Below are positions 1 to 9,438 of a stretch of DNA of 64,000 nucleotides, piece by piece. The translations under genes and the position numbers were made by a program. Below the pieces are notes generated by a model. It was not told the origin of the DNA, did no database searches, and saw nothing but the letters and a program-made list of their open reading frames with translations. This DNA comes from Chondrus crispus (Eukaryota > Rhodophyta > Florideophyceae > Gigartinales > Gigartinaceae). Location of the stretch: NCBI RefSeq assembly GCF_000350225.1, contig NW_005179043.1, positions 55,884 through 119,883 of the forward strand, read 5' to 3'. Within the stretch, counting starts at the first letter, position 1. Every line of letters begins with the position of its first letter.

Positions 1-651
1 TACTTACACAAAATCTCTCGCTCTTGCTTCTTATAAGTAGAAACCCTTGATTGCAAAAAGAAATCGACAACAAAGATTGCCTCTATTGTGCCGTAGTAGC
101 CAACCCCTTGCACTGCTATGCTACCAAGTCAAAATGACATATCCCTTCAACGTTTCCCAGTCTGAGAGGCTCTCCCAAATTCCCCAACATCTCCATGTTT
201 TGCTCCATGCTTTCGTCAAACCCACAACTCTCTGACCTGTCAACAAAAATACTCAAACACCGAAACACTACACCACTCCTCGTTCCCGTACTCTCCTTCG
301 CTGGTTACATCCCACTCAACACGGCTTGCCATCCTACGCAAATGTTTCATCCCGTGCCTCTGTAGAAAGTCTCCAAGTCTTTATCCAAAACACCCTTCCA
401 TAAACTTCTTTGTCAACCACATCTGTTTACTCATCCAAAACCAACTTTCATCTTCCCTAAACAACCACAACACGCTACCATGTAATTTTCGCCTCCTCCT
501 GCTTTTCTTACCCCAATGCAGACACCCAAGCATCTATTTAAACCATCGCCCCCCACCCATCCCATTCAACAGCTTCTCCCTCCCATCATCATCATCCGCC
601 TAGCCACACCCACATCCAACTCTTTTCCACCGCTTTCAACTCAACTCAAAC
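1..651 (+). promoter_or_regulatory. Upstream region and CT-rich leader of the haloperoxidase gene
   Basis: No coding ORF with an ATG and convincing codon use is seen here. The last roughly 110 bases before the ATG at 652 are strongly C+T rich and contain almost no G, which resembles the leaders of several other host genes in this window. I see no clear TATA box, so the core promoter cannot be placed from sequence alone. Confidence 0.4.
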
Positions 652-2475
652 ATGTCGGCCGCCCGTAGACAGGAAGCCTTCCAGACCCGTGTCCGTGCCG
701 CCCGCCTGGCTCGCGACCGTGACCACCAAGTCTTCGAACCCAACGGTGAGGAGGACCGCTACTTCCGCCCCAACTCCCAGATCTTCAGCTACCTCGGCTC
801 CTACACCAAGGGCTTGCCTCACAACCGCCGCACGGCCCTCATCACCTCGCCGAACCACTTCGTCCGCTTCGTCCGAGCCATCGACTCGGGCGAGCCAGCC
901 GACTTCATCAAGGTCCCGCTCGGCCCGCGCCCGGCCCTCCAGTTCGAGTCCGAGGAAGAGTGCCGCGCCGCCAACCTCTTCAAATCCGGCATCGCCGGCC
1001 GCAACAACACCTTCCCGTCCTCCTGCCTGCGCGCATGGGAGAGCATGGGCGCCGGCCTCGTCTTCGACCTGGAGGGCCCGGACGCCCAGGCCGTCGGCAT
1101 GCCGCCCGCCCCCACGCTGGACAGCGACGAGCTCGTCGCCGAGATCTCCGAGGTCTACTGGATGGCCCTGCTGCGCGACGTCCGCTTCACTGATTTCACC
1201 AACCCCGGCCCGATCGGCAGGGCCATCAACACCCTCAACAAGACCGCCTGGATCCGGGCGGCACGGGACCCCCCCGACTCGCTCACGCCGCAGGAGCGCG
1301 CCCGCCTCCGCGGCCCGTTCAACCCGAGCAACATCTTCCGCGGAACCCTCCCCGGAGATGACGTCGGCCCGTACCTCTCCCAGTTCTTGCTCGTGGGAAC
1401 TAAGGGCATTGGCGGCGCACAGGACATGGCTGACGGGTTTATTAGCTACGGCGCCCACCGCATCGACCAGCGCGTGCGTCACGCGAGGAAGGAGCTCGAC
1501 TACATGACCTCTTGGGAGGCCTTCTTGGACGTCCAGAACGGCGCCGATGTCACCGGTCGCGATACCTTTGAGTCGGGCTCTGACGCCTTCCGCTTCATCA
1601 CAACCCCCCGTGATCTCGCCACGTACGTCCACTTTGACGCGCTCTACCAGGCCTACCTCAATGCCTGCCTGATCATGCTTGACAGCGGCGTGAGGTTTGA
1701 TAAGGGTATTCCGTTTGGTGAGCCAGACTTCAAGGATCATCAGAGAGGCTTCGCTCATTTCGGAGGACCGCATATTCTTTCCCTCGTCACAGAAGTTGCC
1801 ACAAGGGCTTTGAAGGCTGTTCGCTTCCAAAAGTTCAACACGCATCGCCGTCTGCGTCCCGAGGCCGTTGGTGGCCTGATCGAGCGCTTCAACAGCAACC
1901 CTGACGACCCTCAGTTCCAGGATGTGAAGCCGTTGTTCGAAGCGCTGGATGAGGATATGATGCGCCGCGTTGCTCGTCACAACAGGGAACAGAACCAAGG
2001 CTCTGACTTTGGCATGCCGCGTGCCGACGACTTCAACCCCGCCGGTGACACTCTCGAGACGATGCTGTTGCCCATGGCTTTCCCCGAGGGAAGTCCGATG
2101 CATCCGTCGTACGGTGCCGGCCATGCCACTGTGGCCGGGGCTTGTGTTACCGTGTTGAAGGCATTCTTCCAGCACGACACCGAGCTCGATTTCTGCTTCG
2201 TTCCCAGTGATGACGGAAGCCGTCTTGTCGACGCCAGCCACAACATGAATAAGAAATTGACTGTAGAGGGAGAGTTGAACAAAGTCTGCTCCAACATCAG
2301 CATTGGCCGCAACTGGGCTGGCGTTCATTACTTTACCGATTACATTGAGTCGATTCTCCTCGGGGAACAGATCGCGCTAGGCATCTTGGAGGAGCAGATG
2401 TTGACTTTCCCCGAAACCTTCACAATGACCGTCCCTCTCTTCAGCGGCGAATTGAAGGTCCTCCGCTCGACCTGA
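652..2475 (+). CDS. Vanadium-dependent haloperoxidase (bromoperoxidase type)
   Basis: This intronless 607-residue protein is a vanadate-dependent haloperoxidase, an enzyme that uses hydrogen peroxide to oxidise bromide or iodide to hypohalous acid, which then halogenates organic compounds. The length fits the red-algal (Corallina-type) bromoperoxidase subunit. Candidate vanadate ligands are visible: K394 and R402 (K-x7-R), H484, the G-A-G-H block with H491, and R553 with H559 in the motif IGRNWAGVHY. H491 corresponds to the acid-base His beside vanadate and H559 to the axial His that binds vanadium. The usual Ser of the S-G-H motif is Ala489 here. The ATG at 652 is the first in frame and follows a CT-rich leader. 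The reading frame has strong GC3. No clear signal peptide is visible. AATAAA about 180 bases after the stop (near 2656) may serve polyadenylation. Family assignment is firm; halide preference cannot be read from sequence. Confidence 0.95.
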   Translation: MSAARRQEAFQTRVRAARLARDRDHQVFEPNGEEDRYFRPNSQIFSYLGSYTKGLPHNRRTALITSPNHFVRFVRAIDSGEPADFIKVPLGPRPALQFESEEECRAANLFKSGIAGRNNTFPSSCLRAWESMGAGLVFDLEGPDAQAVGMPPAPTLDSDELVAEISEVYWMALLRDVRFTDFTNPGPIGRAINTLNKTAWIRAARDPPDSLTPQERARLRGPFNPSNIFRGTLPGDDVGPYLSQFLLVGTKGIGGAQDMADGFISYGAHRIDQRVRHARKELDYMTSWEAFLDVQNGADVTGRDTFESGSDAFRFITTPRDLATYVHFDALYQAYLNACLIMLDSGVRFDKGIPFGEPDFKDHQRGFAHFGGPHILSLVTEVATRALKAVRFQKFNTHRRLRPEAVGGLIERFNSNPDDPQFQDVKPLFEALDEDMMRRVARHNREQNQGSDFGMPRADDFNPAGDTLETMLLPMAFPEGSPMHPSYGAGHATVAGACVTVLKAFFQHDTELDFCFVPSDDGSRLVDASHNMNKKLTVEGELNKVCSNISIGRNWAGVHYFTDYIESILLGEQIALGILEEQMLTFPETFTMTVPLFSGELKVLRST

Positions 2476-3226
2476 TCCTTGGAACGGCGTACTGAAGTTG
2501 AGGAACAACTTGCAGTACTGAACACCTCCATAGATCCCCGTCCCATTTCCCCCCATTCCTTTCTGATATCTGGTTGTAATGGTTGTTCTATTGACAATGA
2601 AGCGCTTAGGCTCATATCTGTGTAACATCTCACGACTACTGACTTTCAAGTAATAGAATAAACCTCGTTTTGATTGCTATCCTGCAATGTCGCCCACCAC
2701 CAGAAGTAGCATGAAGTAGAGTGTGTCTACGCTCCGAAAAAGGGGTTGACGTGATGGAAAGCCCCCATTTTAACGACTTGATTACGTAACTCTGTGAAAC
2801 AATTAAAGATCTACTTCAAGTGCAGCAGTCTTCACATAGCCCTGTGCACGGCTTCGTGAAAACTTTTTTTGGGGCCTTTCGGGTTTCTTTAGCATAACTC
2901 CAGTTTCAGACTGACTTAAGATATGAAACCAAGCCGGTTGGAACCGCACCGCCGAGACGTTTGTATTGATAAAAACAGATTCCGTCGAAGGGCAGTATTT
3001 CCTGCGATAGGGCTATCTCAATAAACAGGGGTTGGTCCGATAACTGAATCGGTCCATTAACGTCACAATGGCAACAAATTTTGTAACTTTAGTCTACATC
3101 GTATGCAGCATTTTTTCATACTTTGCACAATTTTCTTGACCCTCAGATGATAACGTGCCGCTTTCCTCCTAAATTAACTCAAGGTCTCCTTGGCCTCTGC
3201 ATTGTCACCTATTTCGTGCACGACTG
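2476..3226. other. Intergenic and 3' flank of haloperoxidase
   Basis: This stretch holds the 3' untranslated region of the haloperoxidase with a possible AATAAA near 2656, then unremarkable intergenic DNA up to the Copia A insertion. I see no gene. GACTG at 3222-3226 is the left target duplication of Copia A (GACTA on the right, one mismatch). Confidence 0.5.
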
Positions 3227-3367
3227 TGTGATAATACCCAGACACGTGCACACATAGCACACGTACCACACGCACAGGCTCACACCCGCCGGCGTGAGAC
3301 CAGTAGACTTAAATAGTGAGAGAGTAGATCCAGACAGTAAAGACTGCCCCATCGTTCCTGCACTACA
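3227..3367 (+). repeat. 5' LTR of Copia A (141 bp)
   Basis: Starts TGTGATAATACCC and ends CTGCACTACA. It matches 7903-8043 with two substitutions. It lacks the first 52 bases of the 3' LTR. Confidence 0.9.
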
Positions 3368-3378
3368 GGTTATGGACC
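3368..3378 (+). other. Primer-binding site of Copia A (half-tRNA type)
   Basis: GGTTATGGACC directly follows the LTR. It is complementary to the anticodon stem-loop region of initiator Met tRNA (…CCATAACC) rather than to a tRNA 3' end, as known for the Drosophila copia element. Copia B (15966) and Copia D (62457) start their internal parts with the same core GGTTAT. Confidence 0.7.
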
Positions 3379-3623
3379 ACACGCAAACACCCCTGCAAGA
3401 CGATCGCAGAACTACGGGAAGACATCCTTGCAGATCACCCCGTCACCGGCAAGGACACACGGCACCACCACCCACCCCCGGCAGCCTAGAATATCTCCCC
3501 GGTTCAACAGAAGAGCCTCCACGGGCCAGTGTTGAGAGCCCGCATAACGCGCCTCTACCCCGTGTAGAGAGCAGAAACGACACGCAACCACGCGTTGACA
3601 CGAATACACCAACAGCCACCGCC

Positions 3624-4514
3624 ATGGCCAACGAAGAAGGAACCACCCCGAACGATCACCGGACCCAAGCCCGATTGCCGCCACTCAGCCCCACAGGAGA
3701 TAATTTCCCCTCATGGAGACAAGCGCTGAATGACATGGTCATCATCCAAGGAATGGAAAATGTACTCGATCCAACGTTTACCGCTCCAGATGAGACCAGC
3801 CCGCTATATGCACCATACAAACGCAACAATGCAATCCTCCGTCTGGCGATCAACAACTCACTCCCGCTAACCTTTGCTGCCACGGCCGATCTAACACTTG
3901 ACGCCTCACCCCTCCACATGGCACAAAAGATCACAGAGCACTTTACAGACAGCACAACAACGGCGCACCTGCTGCTAAAACAAGAAGCAGAAAATACCAA
4001 GCTCACCCACAAAACAACGCTGGATGACTACATCGCCAGCCACAGATCCATTCGCACACGCATGCAAATGGCAAACTACCCAAACAGTAAATCAGGAGAG
4101 GCAGCCACAGTTCAGTTCATCATCCAAGAACTATCGGCACACACAACGTACAAGCACCTCCAAGATACGTGGATTGAAAATGGCACTGTCCCAGACACAA
4201 TTCAAGGGCTAGTACAACGACTTAAATCAGTACACGCCCGCACCATGGAGCGCACGTCACAAAACAAACACGCACCATACGGTATGCAACAACCAGCAAC
4301 CACACCTCCCACCCCAGCATATGGAAGCCGCAACCGAGGCCGCAATCGCGGCAGAGGAAAGTACAGATCAGCCAAAAGGGAACACCAATGGAGCAACCCT
4401 GCTGAAACCACCAGCCCCCACCTCACCCCCTTTACCAAAACAAACACACCGAGCATACCCCGACTCACCTGGAAAACACAAAGGGCAACACGGCCAACAT
4501 CATGCACGATATAG
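3624..4514 (+). CDS. Copia A gag
   Basis: A Gag-like protein of about 296 residues. The ATG at 3624 has a good context (gccATGg). An in-frame ATG at 3372 overlaps the primer-binding site and would add 84 residues. The N-terminal part has the W-x2-AL and following helical pattern of Copia gag (UBN2-type). The C-terminal part is basic and rich in Gly, Arg and Asn (GSRNRGRNRGRGKYRS), probably RNA binding. No CCHC zinc knuckle is present, unlike Copia C. The stop at 4512 overlaps the pol frame, which opens at 4502 in the -1 frame. Gag forms the particle that packages element RNA. Confidence 0.75.
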   Translation: MANEEGTTPNDHRTQARLPPLSPTGDNFPSWRQALNDMVIIQGMENVLDPTFTAPDETSPLYAPYKRNNAILRLAINNSLPLTFAATADLTLDASPLHMAQKITEHFTDSTTTAHLLLKQEAENTKLTHKTTLDDYIASHRSIRTRMQMANYPNSKSGEAATVQFIIQELSAHTTYKHLQDTWIENGTVPDTIQGLVQRLKSVHARTMERTSQNKHAPYGMQQPATTPPTPAYGSRNRGRNRGRGKYRSAKREHQWSNPAETTSPHLTPFTKTNTPSIPRLTWKTQRATRPTSCTI

Positions 4515-7500
4515 GCCAGAATGACCACACCTACAGTGTGCAAGAAATCGACACCATCTCACCCAACCCCAAAGAATACCCCACGGTAGAAGGTAGGAAA
4601 CTTGCACTGGATTCCGGTGCACACCCATCCCATATCAAAAAGCCCACCCCTGGAATGCGTCGCCTCAAACGCAAAGTGCGCACTAACACTGCAATGTCCA
4701 CCACCCCTCCTGCGACACACCACGGCATGCTTAAGATCCCGATGACGAAGACGAAATGGCTTAAACTACAAACCCACGTCAACCCCCACCTCCGTACAAA
4801 CCTGCTATCAGTACATGATATTGCAAAACAGTGGGGAGCAGTCGTATTCTACCCGAACACAGCACATGTGATAAATACAAAAGACAACCCCCCAAGCATT
4901 GTTGGCACTGCAAAATTCCAGAACGGCCTCTATGATCTCAACGTGGCACGCCCTACAAGCCAATTCTGCCAGAACAATCCCGAGTCGCAAGACCAACACG
5001 AAGAGGAAAGTAACTCATACCACAGCACCAAAAAGAAAAGCACAGACCTCAGCACCAACAACACAGTGCACACCCCATGCAAGCGCACAAAGCATCCCCA
5101 TGCAATTAAGGCGCAACCCAGCACCAGTGCCGCCCCCTACTGCAAGCATAAAAACGCAGCATGACTACCATCATTGGCACATGGTGTTCAACCACATAAG
5201 ACCTTCCACAATCCAACAAATGGCAAAAAGGCAGCTATTACCAAACCTCCCCAAATCCCTTGCACTACCACCGCCAAAAATCACATGCACAAGTTGTGCT
5301 GCAGCCAAACTGCAACCAGCACGACACAGTAAGAAAACGCACAACTACCGCACTGGTGAGGCACTAAGCAGTGACATATGCAGACCATTTCCCACGGCAT
5401 CCAGCAACGGCAACCCTTATTTCATGACAGTGATAGACACTAACTCACGCTATCTCATCATAACATTTATGAAAACAAGGGATCAAGCACCAGACCAGCT
5501 TGACAATGTCCTGTCCCATCTCACAACAGGCCCGTACCCCAAACCCAGCATGATTCACACTGATAATGCAAAAGAATACCTATCACATGCCACAAAAGAC
5601 ATGTACCACTCACATGGCGTGCGACACAGTACCACCGTTCCATACTCACCCCAAGAGAACGGTATCGCCGAGAGAGTAAATAGAACAATCATGAACGCAG
5701 CACGTGCATCTCTGCAGCACAGTGGATTACCAGAACACCACTGGGAAGATGCAGTAAAAGATGCAGCCTTCAAATACAACCATACGCTGCATCTGGGAAC
5801 CGGCCAAATACCCAGCACAGTGTGGCATGGACAAAAACCGAACATCACGAAATACATGATCTTTGGCCAACTAGGACATGTCCCGCACATCACAAGCAAG
5901 ACGTTGGTACGAAAACTCCACCCTGGCGCCCTCACCGTCAGGTACCTATTTCCGACAGACCACAAACATGTAATAGTCATCAACATGAAAGACGGAAAAA
6001 CCCGACGAGTGCGAGCGGTTGACTTCAGACCGTACCACAAAGAAATGGACCCAACCACAACGTACAAATCATTTTCAAAGCGCTCACGCCCAAACCCACC
6101 CCAACAGAAATCACAGCCACATCACCGGCACCCATGCACCATGGACAGGCGAAGAACTATCCGGATGCAAAACTATGGGCAATAGCGCACAACAGTGAGC
6201 TTGATAACCTTGACAAAAACAACGTTATCACATGGACACCCTCACACAAAATCCCACCCGGTACGAAACCCGTCCCCCTATCGATGGGATATCGGTACAA
6301 GCGCAATGCGCAAGGAAAAATTGTGGAGAGGAAAGCACGCTGCTCCGCCCGAGGTGACAAAATGATCCCACATGTGCACTTCAATCCGGAGAAAACCACG
6401 ACCTACATGGCAGACAAAACCACTGTACGCCTCCTGTTTGCAATCGCAGCCTCGTTCAACATGTTCATCGAGCACATAGACATCAAGGCAGCGTACCTAC
6501 ATGAAAAGTTTGATCACTCAGGAAGCAAACCAGTGTACGTCAGGCAACACCAAAGATTTGATGGCACACACAAACATGAACACAGCGTCGGCAAACTGAA
6601 CAAGACCATATACGGCACACCCGGCGCAGGACACACCTACCTCAGCGCCGTCGTCAAACTGCTCAAAAAACACAAATTCGTTCAATCAGAAGCCGACATG
6701 TGCCTCTTCCACCGCCGCACAAAAAACCACATCATCATTGTATCGGTAAGCATGGATGATTTCACAATAATCAGCACGTCCAAAAACCTCCAAAAAAAAT
6801 TCGCAGACATCCTCACCACGACGCACAACATCAAGCGACTTGGAGAACCCTCCCAACTCCTCGGATGGACGATAAAAAACTACCGAACGGAGACATCCAT
6901 GCATCACAACCAAATTCAATACAGTATGTCGTAAAGAGAGCGGACATGGACATGGCAAGCAGCAAACCAACGCCATATAACACCAAAACCACTCTGCATG
7001 GACCAACAGAGGATGATAAACCTCTGCCAAAAATCACAAAAATATATCAACAACTGTTAGGTGACATTCGCTACATAGCCGACTCGACAAGACCGGACAT
7101 CTACTATGTGGTAAACCGGTTAGCAGTTGCGGCCAAAAACCCTACAGTAAGACATTGGACCGCATTAAAGCGCCTTATCCGCTACCTGAAGCACACCCCA
7201 AACCACGGTCTGCTCTTCAAAGCTGGAAACCACAAGGCAACTGCTTCCGTCATCCCCAATCTACTCGAATCATACAGTGATGCCGACTTTGCAGCCGATG
7301 TAACCAACCGAAAATCGATTTCGGGAATGGTACATCTATACAATGGCACACCAGTTTGCTAGGGTTCAATGAAGCAAACTATCACAGCCTCGTCCACGTG
7401 TGAGGCTGAGTATATAGCTGCAACTGCAGCAGCGCAGCAAACCACATGGATACGACGCATCCTTCAAGACATCAACATGCTCCCGCCCTCCCCCACGCCA

Positions 7501-7761
7501 TTCCGCATTGACAACCAGTCTGCGATCGGCGTCGCGAAAAACAACGGGCCAACAAAGAGGAGAAAATTCATTGACCTCCGTCAACATTACCTCGCACATC
7601 AAACGAAAGCCAAGGCGATTGACATCAAGCACATCTCCACAAAGGAAATGCTAGCGGACATCTTAACAAAGCCGCTCACACCTGTGACATACACTATCTT
7701 AAGGAGACAGCTCCAAGTGTGCGCACCCACCCCACCCCCCCCCCCCCCCCCCCCCCCCTGA
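4502..7761 (+). pseudogene. Copia A pol (protease, integrase, RT, RNase H), frameshifted
   Basis: Pol is spread over several frames: protease 4502-5164 (LALDSGAHPSH, aspartic protease D-S-G), integrase 4899-6185, reverse transcriptase 6134-6934, RNase H 6865-7362 and 7369-7761. The integrase shows the pre-integrase H-x-H region with CTSCAAAK, then D (SSDIC), D (HTDNAKEY) and E (PQENGIAERVNR). The RT catalytic box reads VSMDDF where Copia normally has YVDD. RNase H runs into TAG at 7360-7362, where homologs have Trp before GSMKQT. The end runs into a long poly-C tract. At least three frame changes and one nonsense codon make this a pseudogene, unless some shifts are programmed. Confidence 0.9.
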
Positions 7762-7807
7762 CCCCCCCCAACGGTATGCGTACCCACCCTACCCCCCCCC
7801 CCCAACA
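7734..7807. repeat. Poly-C tracts at the 3' end of Copia A pol
   Basis: An uninterrupted C run of about 23 bases ends at 7758 and is followed by shorter C runs up to 7803. The complementary strand is a G-run and could form G-quadruplexes. Length in the assembly may be unreliable. It sits between RNase H and the purine tract. Confidence 0.8.
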
Positions 7808-7850
7808 CCCCGACAGCAAACAATGCCTCGCGCCACAGCGACGGGGAAAG

Positions 7851-8043
7851 TGTGACAATACCCAGAACAACAACAACAGTCGCTGCGGCGCTCTCATCTA
7901 CATGTGACAATACCCAGACACGTGCACACATAGCACACGTACCACACGCACAGGCTCACACCCGCCGGCGTGAGACCAGTAGACTTAAATAGTGAGAGAG
8001 TAGATCCAGACAGTAAAGACTGCCCCATCTTTCCTGCACTACA
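7851..8043 (+). repeat. 3' LTR of Copia A (193 bp, longer than the 5' LTR)
   Basis: The LTR begins directly after the purine tract ACGGGGAAAG (7841-7850) with TGTGACAATACCCAGA. The same 16 bases recur at 7903, where the 141-bp part shared with the 5' LTR starts. The extra 52 bases are therefore bounded by a direct repeat and are absent from the 5' LTR. Confidence 0.85.
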
Positions 8044-8086
8044 GACTACAAGTGCTGTACAGTGGCTTGAGATGCTCAACCGCACC

Positions 8087-8179
8087 ATGAGAGACAGTCT
8101 CGTTCTGTCTCAGGGCGGGAGCGAACACATGAGAGACAGTCTCGTTCTGTCTCAAATGTGTCCGCTCCTGCCCACAAAC
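8087..8179. repeat. Compound direct and inverted repeat after Copia A
   Basis: A 26-base unit starting ATGAGAGACAGTCTCG occurs at 8087-8112 and again at 8129-8154. Each copy is itself a hairpin (GAGACAG/CTGTCTC). The segment between them (GGCGGGAGCGAACACAT) is repeated in inverted form directly after the second copy (ATGTGTCCGCTCCTGCC). Origin unknown. Confidence 0.8.
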
Positions 8180-8338
8180 CTATTCTTTAACAGACCCCTC
8201 ACACCCGCGCCCCGCAGCTCCCTCCAAACCTCTTCAATCCCCATCCACCCGCCCCGCATCCATCCGCATGATTCTATCCACCCGCTTCATCCTCGGGAAA
8301 GAAGCCGGCCATTGCTCCGATATGGACGCTTCGAAAAC

Positions 8339-8979
8339 ATGATCCCACCGCATCCCAACCTGGCGCTTGTACTCGCCATCATGGCAACCCTCGTGCTCAC
8401 CTCCACCGCTCAACCCCCCCGCCCGGCACTTACAAAGCAAGCCTTTCGCAAGCTCCTCAAACTACGCTTCATTCCAACCATGTCCGACCCCCTCCGCCAC
8501 GTCTTCCCCGTCTCCTATCTTTCATTCCCTCATCTTCATACCCGGTTTCCAAGGCACCCTCCTCTCTCAAGGCTCGCGTCCTCTCTTCCTCGCCCCTACT
8601 ACACCCTCTACCTACACTCAGCTGTACACGATCCGACGCACTATCCCCTTCCTCTCCCCTCTCTGTAGAATATCCGTCCTTCACATGCGCTCCTTCCCCA
8701 CATTCGCATATCTGCCACTGCCACCCGCTCCCTGTGCTACGCTCCCAAACGCTATCAGCATAGTCCCTTGCCGGCGAGGCGGCGCCCTACCTGGACGAGC
8801 TGCGCTCACGGCTGATGACGCAGCAGCGCACGTACGAAGCCCCGAACGACGAGTTTGAGGCAGCCGTAGACGAGGCAGCGCGCTGGGTGGGAAAGGGGGC
8901 TGCTCGGTATATGATGTCGGATGCCGTGATGGAGGCGTTTGCCGGAGAGGTCTCGGTGCTGTTGTACAAAGAGATGTAA
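8339..8979 (+). CDS. Possible two-exon gene for a small secreted protein
   Basis: Exon 1 would be 8339-8500 and exon 2 8764-8979, joined across a 263-bp GT...AG intron in phase 0, giving about 125 residues. Exon 1 starts with an ATG and encodes a hydrophobic segment (LALVLAIMATLVLTSTA) that looks like a signal peptide with a cleavage site after TSTA. Exon 2 is GC3-rich and encodes an amphipathic acidic domain (for example DEFEAAVDEAARWVGKGAARY) ending at TAA 8977. A C-rich region precedes the ATG, as in other host genes here. I do not recognise the family. The exon 2 reading is better supported than the exon 1 link; exon 2 could instead be the end of a truncated gene. Confidence 0.35.
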
Positions 8980-9438
8980 GGTATACGACAAGTTACGTAT
9001 TAAGGTAAACACATGTAGTATATCGCATGCGATAAAAAGATTCTTCCCTTACGACAGGGGAAACCCCGGTCTCACCGACTGCAGGCATGTAATAGTTTCT
9101 TCTAATCGCCGCCACAACGTGACAGCAGGCATGTAACAGTTTCTTCGAATCGCCGCCGCAACGTGCAGCGCCCTTTCGTCTATCAACTTTCACCGCTCCG
9201 GGCATCTCACTGAATACCCTCCCGACCTTCGCGCACAGCCTTCCCCGCTGCTCTCCCTCCGCCCACATACAGTTCAAAATTACGTGTATGTCACTCTTCG
9301 TCTAGTACTTCTACTAAACCTTGCTTCAAACGACTGCATTTCTTCATCAGTTGGCTTTCTGCGCTTCAATGTTTCCAGAGAGTCAACTAGACCAACACTT
9401 CTCGCAAATAGGTTCTAAACATGTTCTACACCATTGAG
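8980..9438. other. Intergenic with a 44-bp tandem duplication
   Basis: No gene is seen. A 44-bp unit beginning GCAGGCATGTAA is present twice in tandem at 9081-9124 and 9125-9168 with a few differences. A TTAA tetranucleotide occurs at 9000-9003, but no matching piggyBac-type inverted repeat was found. Confidence 0.6.

Larger units (their letters stand above)
3227..8043 (+). mobile_element. Copia A: LTR retrotransposon, structurally complete, coding part broken
   Basis: A Ty1/Copia element about 4.8 kb long. The 5' LTR (3227-3367) and the matching last 141 bases of the 3' LTR (7903-8043) differ at only two positions. Flanking bases are GACTG and GACTA, a 5-bp target duplication with one change. 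The primer-binding site GGTTATGGACC starts directly after the 5' LTR, and a purine tract (about 7841-7850) precedes the 3' LTR. The internal order is gag, protease, integrase, reverse transcriptase and RNase H, which is the Copia order. Frames change between these parts and a TAG interrupts RNase H, so the copy cannot make a complete polyprotein even though its LTRs look young. Confidence 0.93.

Noticed and set aside
646..2328. Long open frame (560 codons) on the minus strand of the haloperoxidase gene
   Set aside because: It mirrors a GC3-rich coding region. Its product is low complexity (Val, Gly, Ala, Glu rich) with no domain, while the plus strand holds a clear enzyme.
7970..8338. Open frame from within the 3' LTR of Copia A into the following DNA
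   Set aside because: It starts with GTG inside the LTR and shares its first residues with the frame in the 5' LTR. It is accidental; only the part after the ATG at 8339 is considered.
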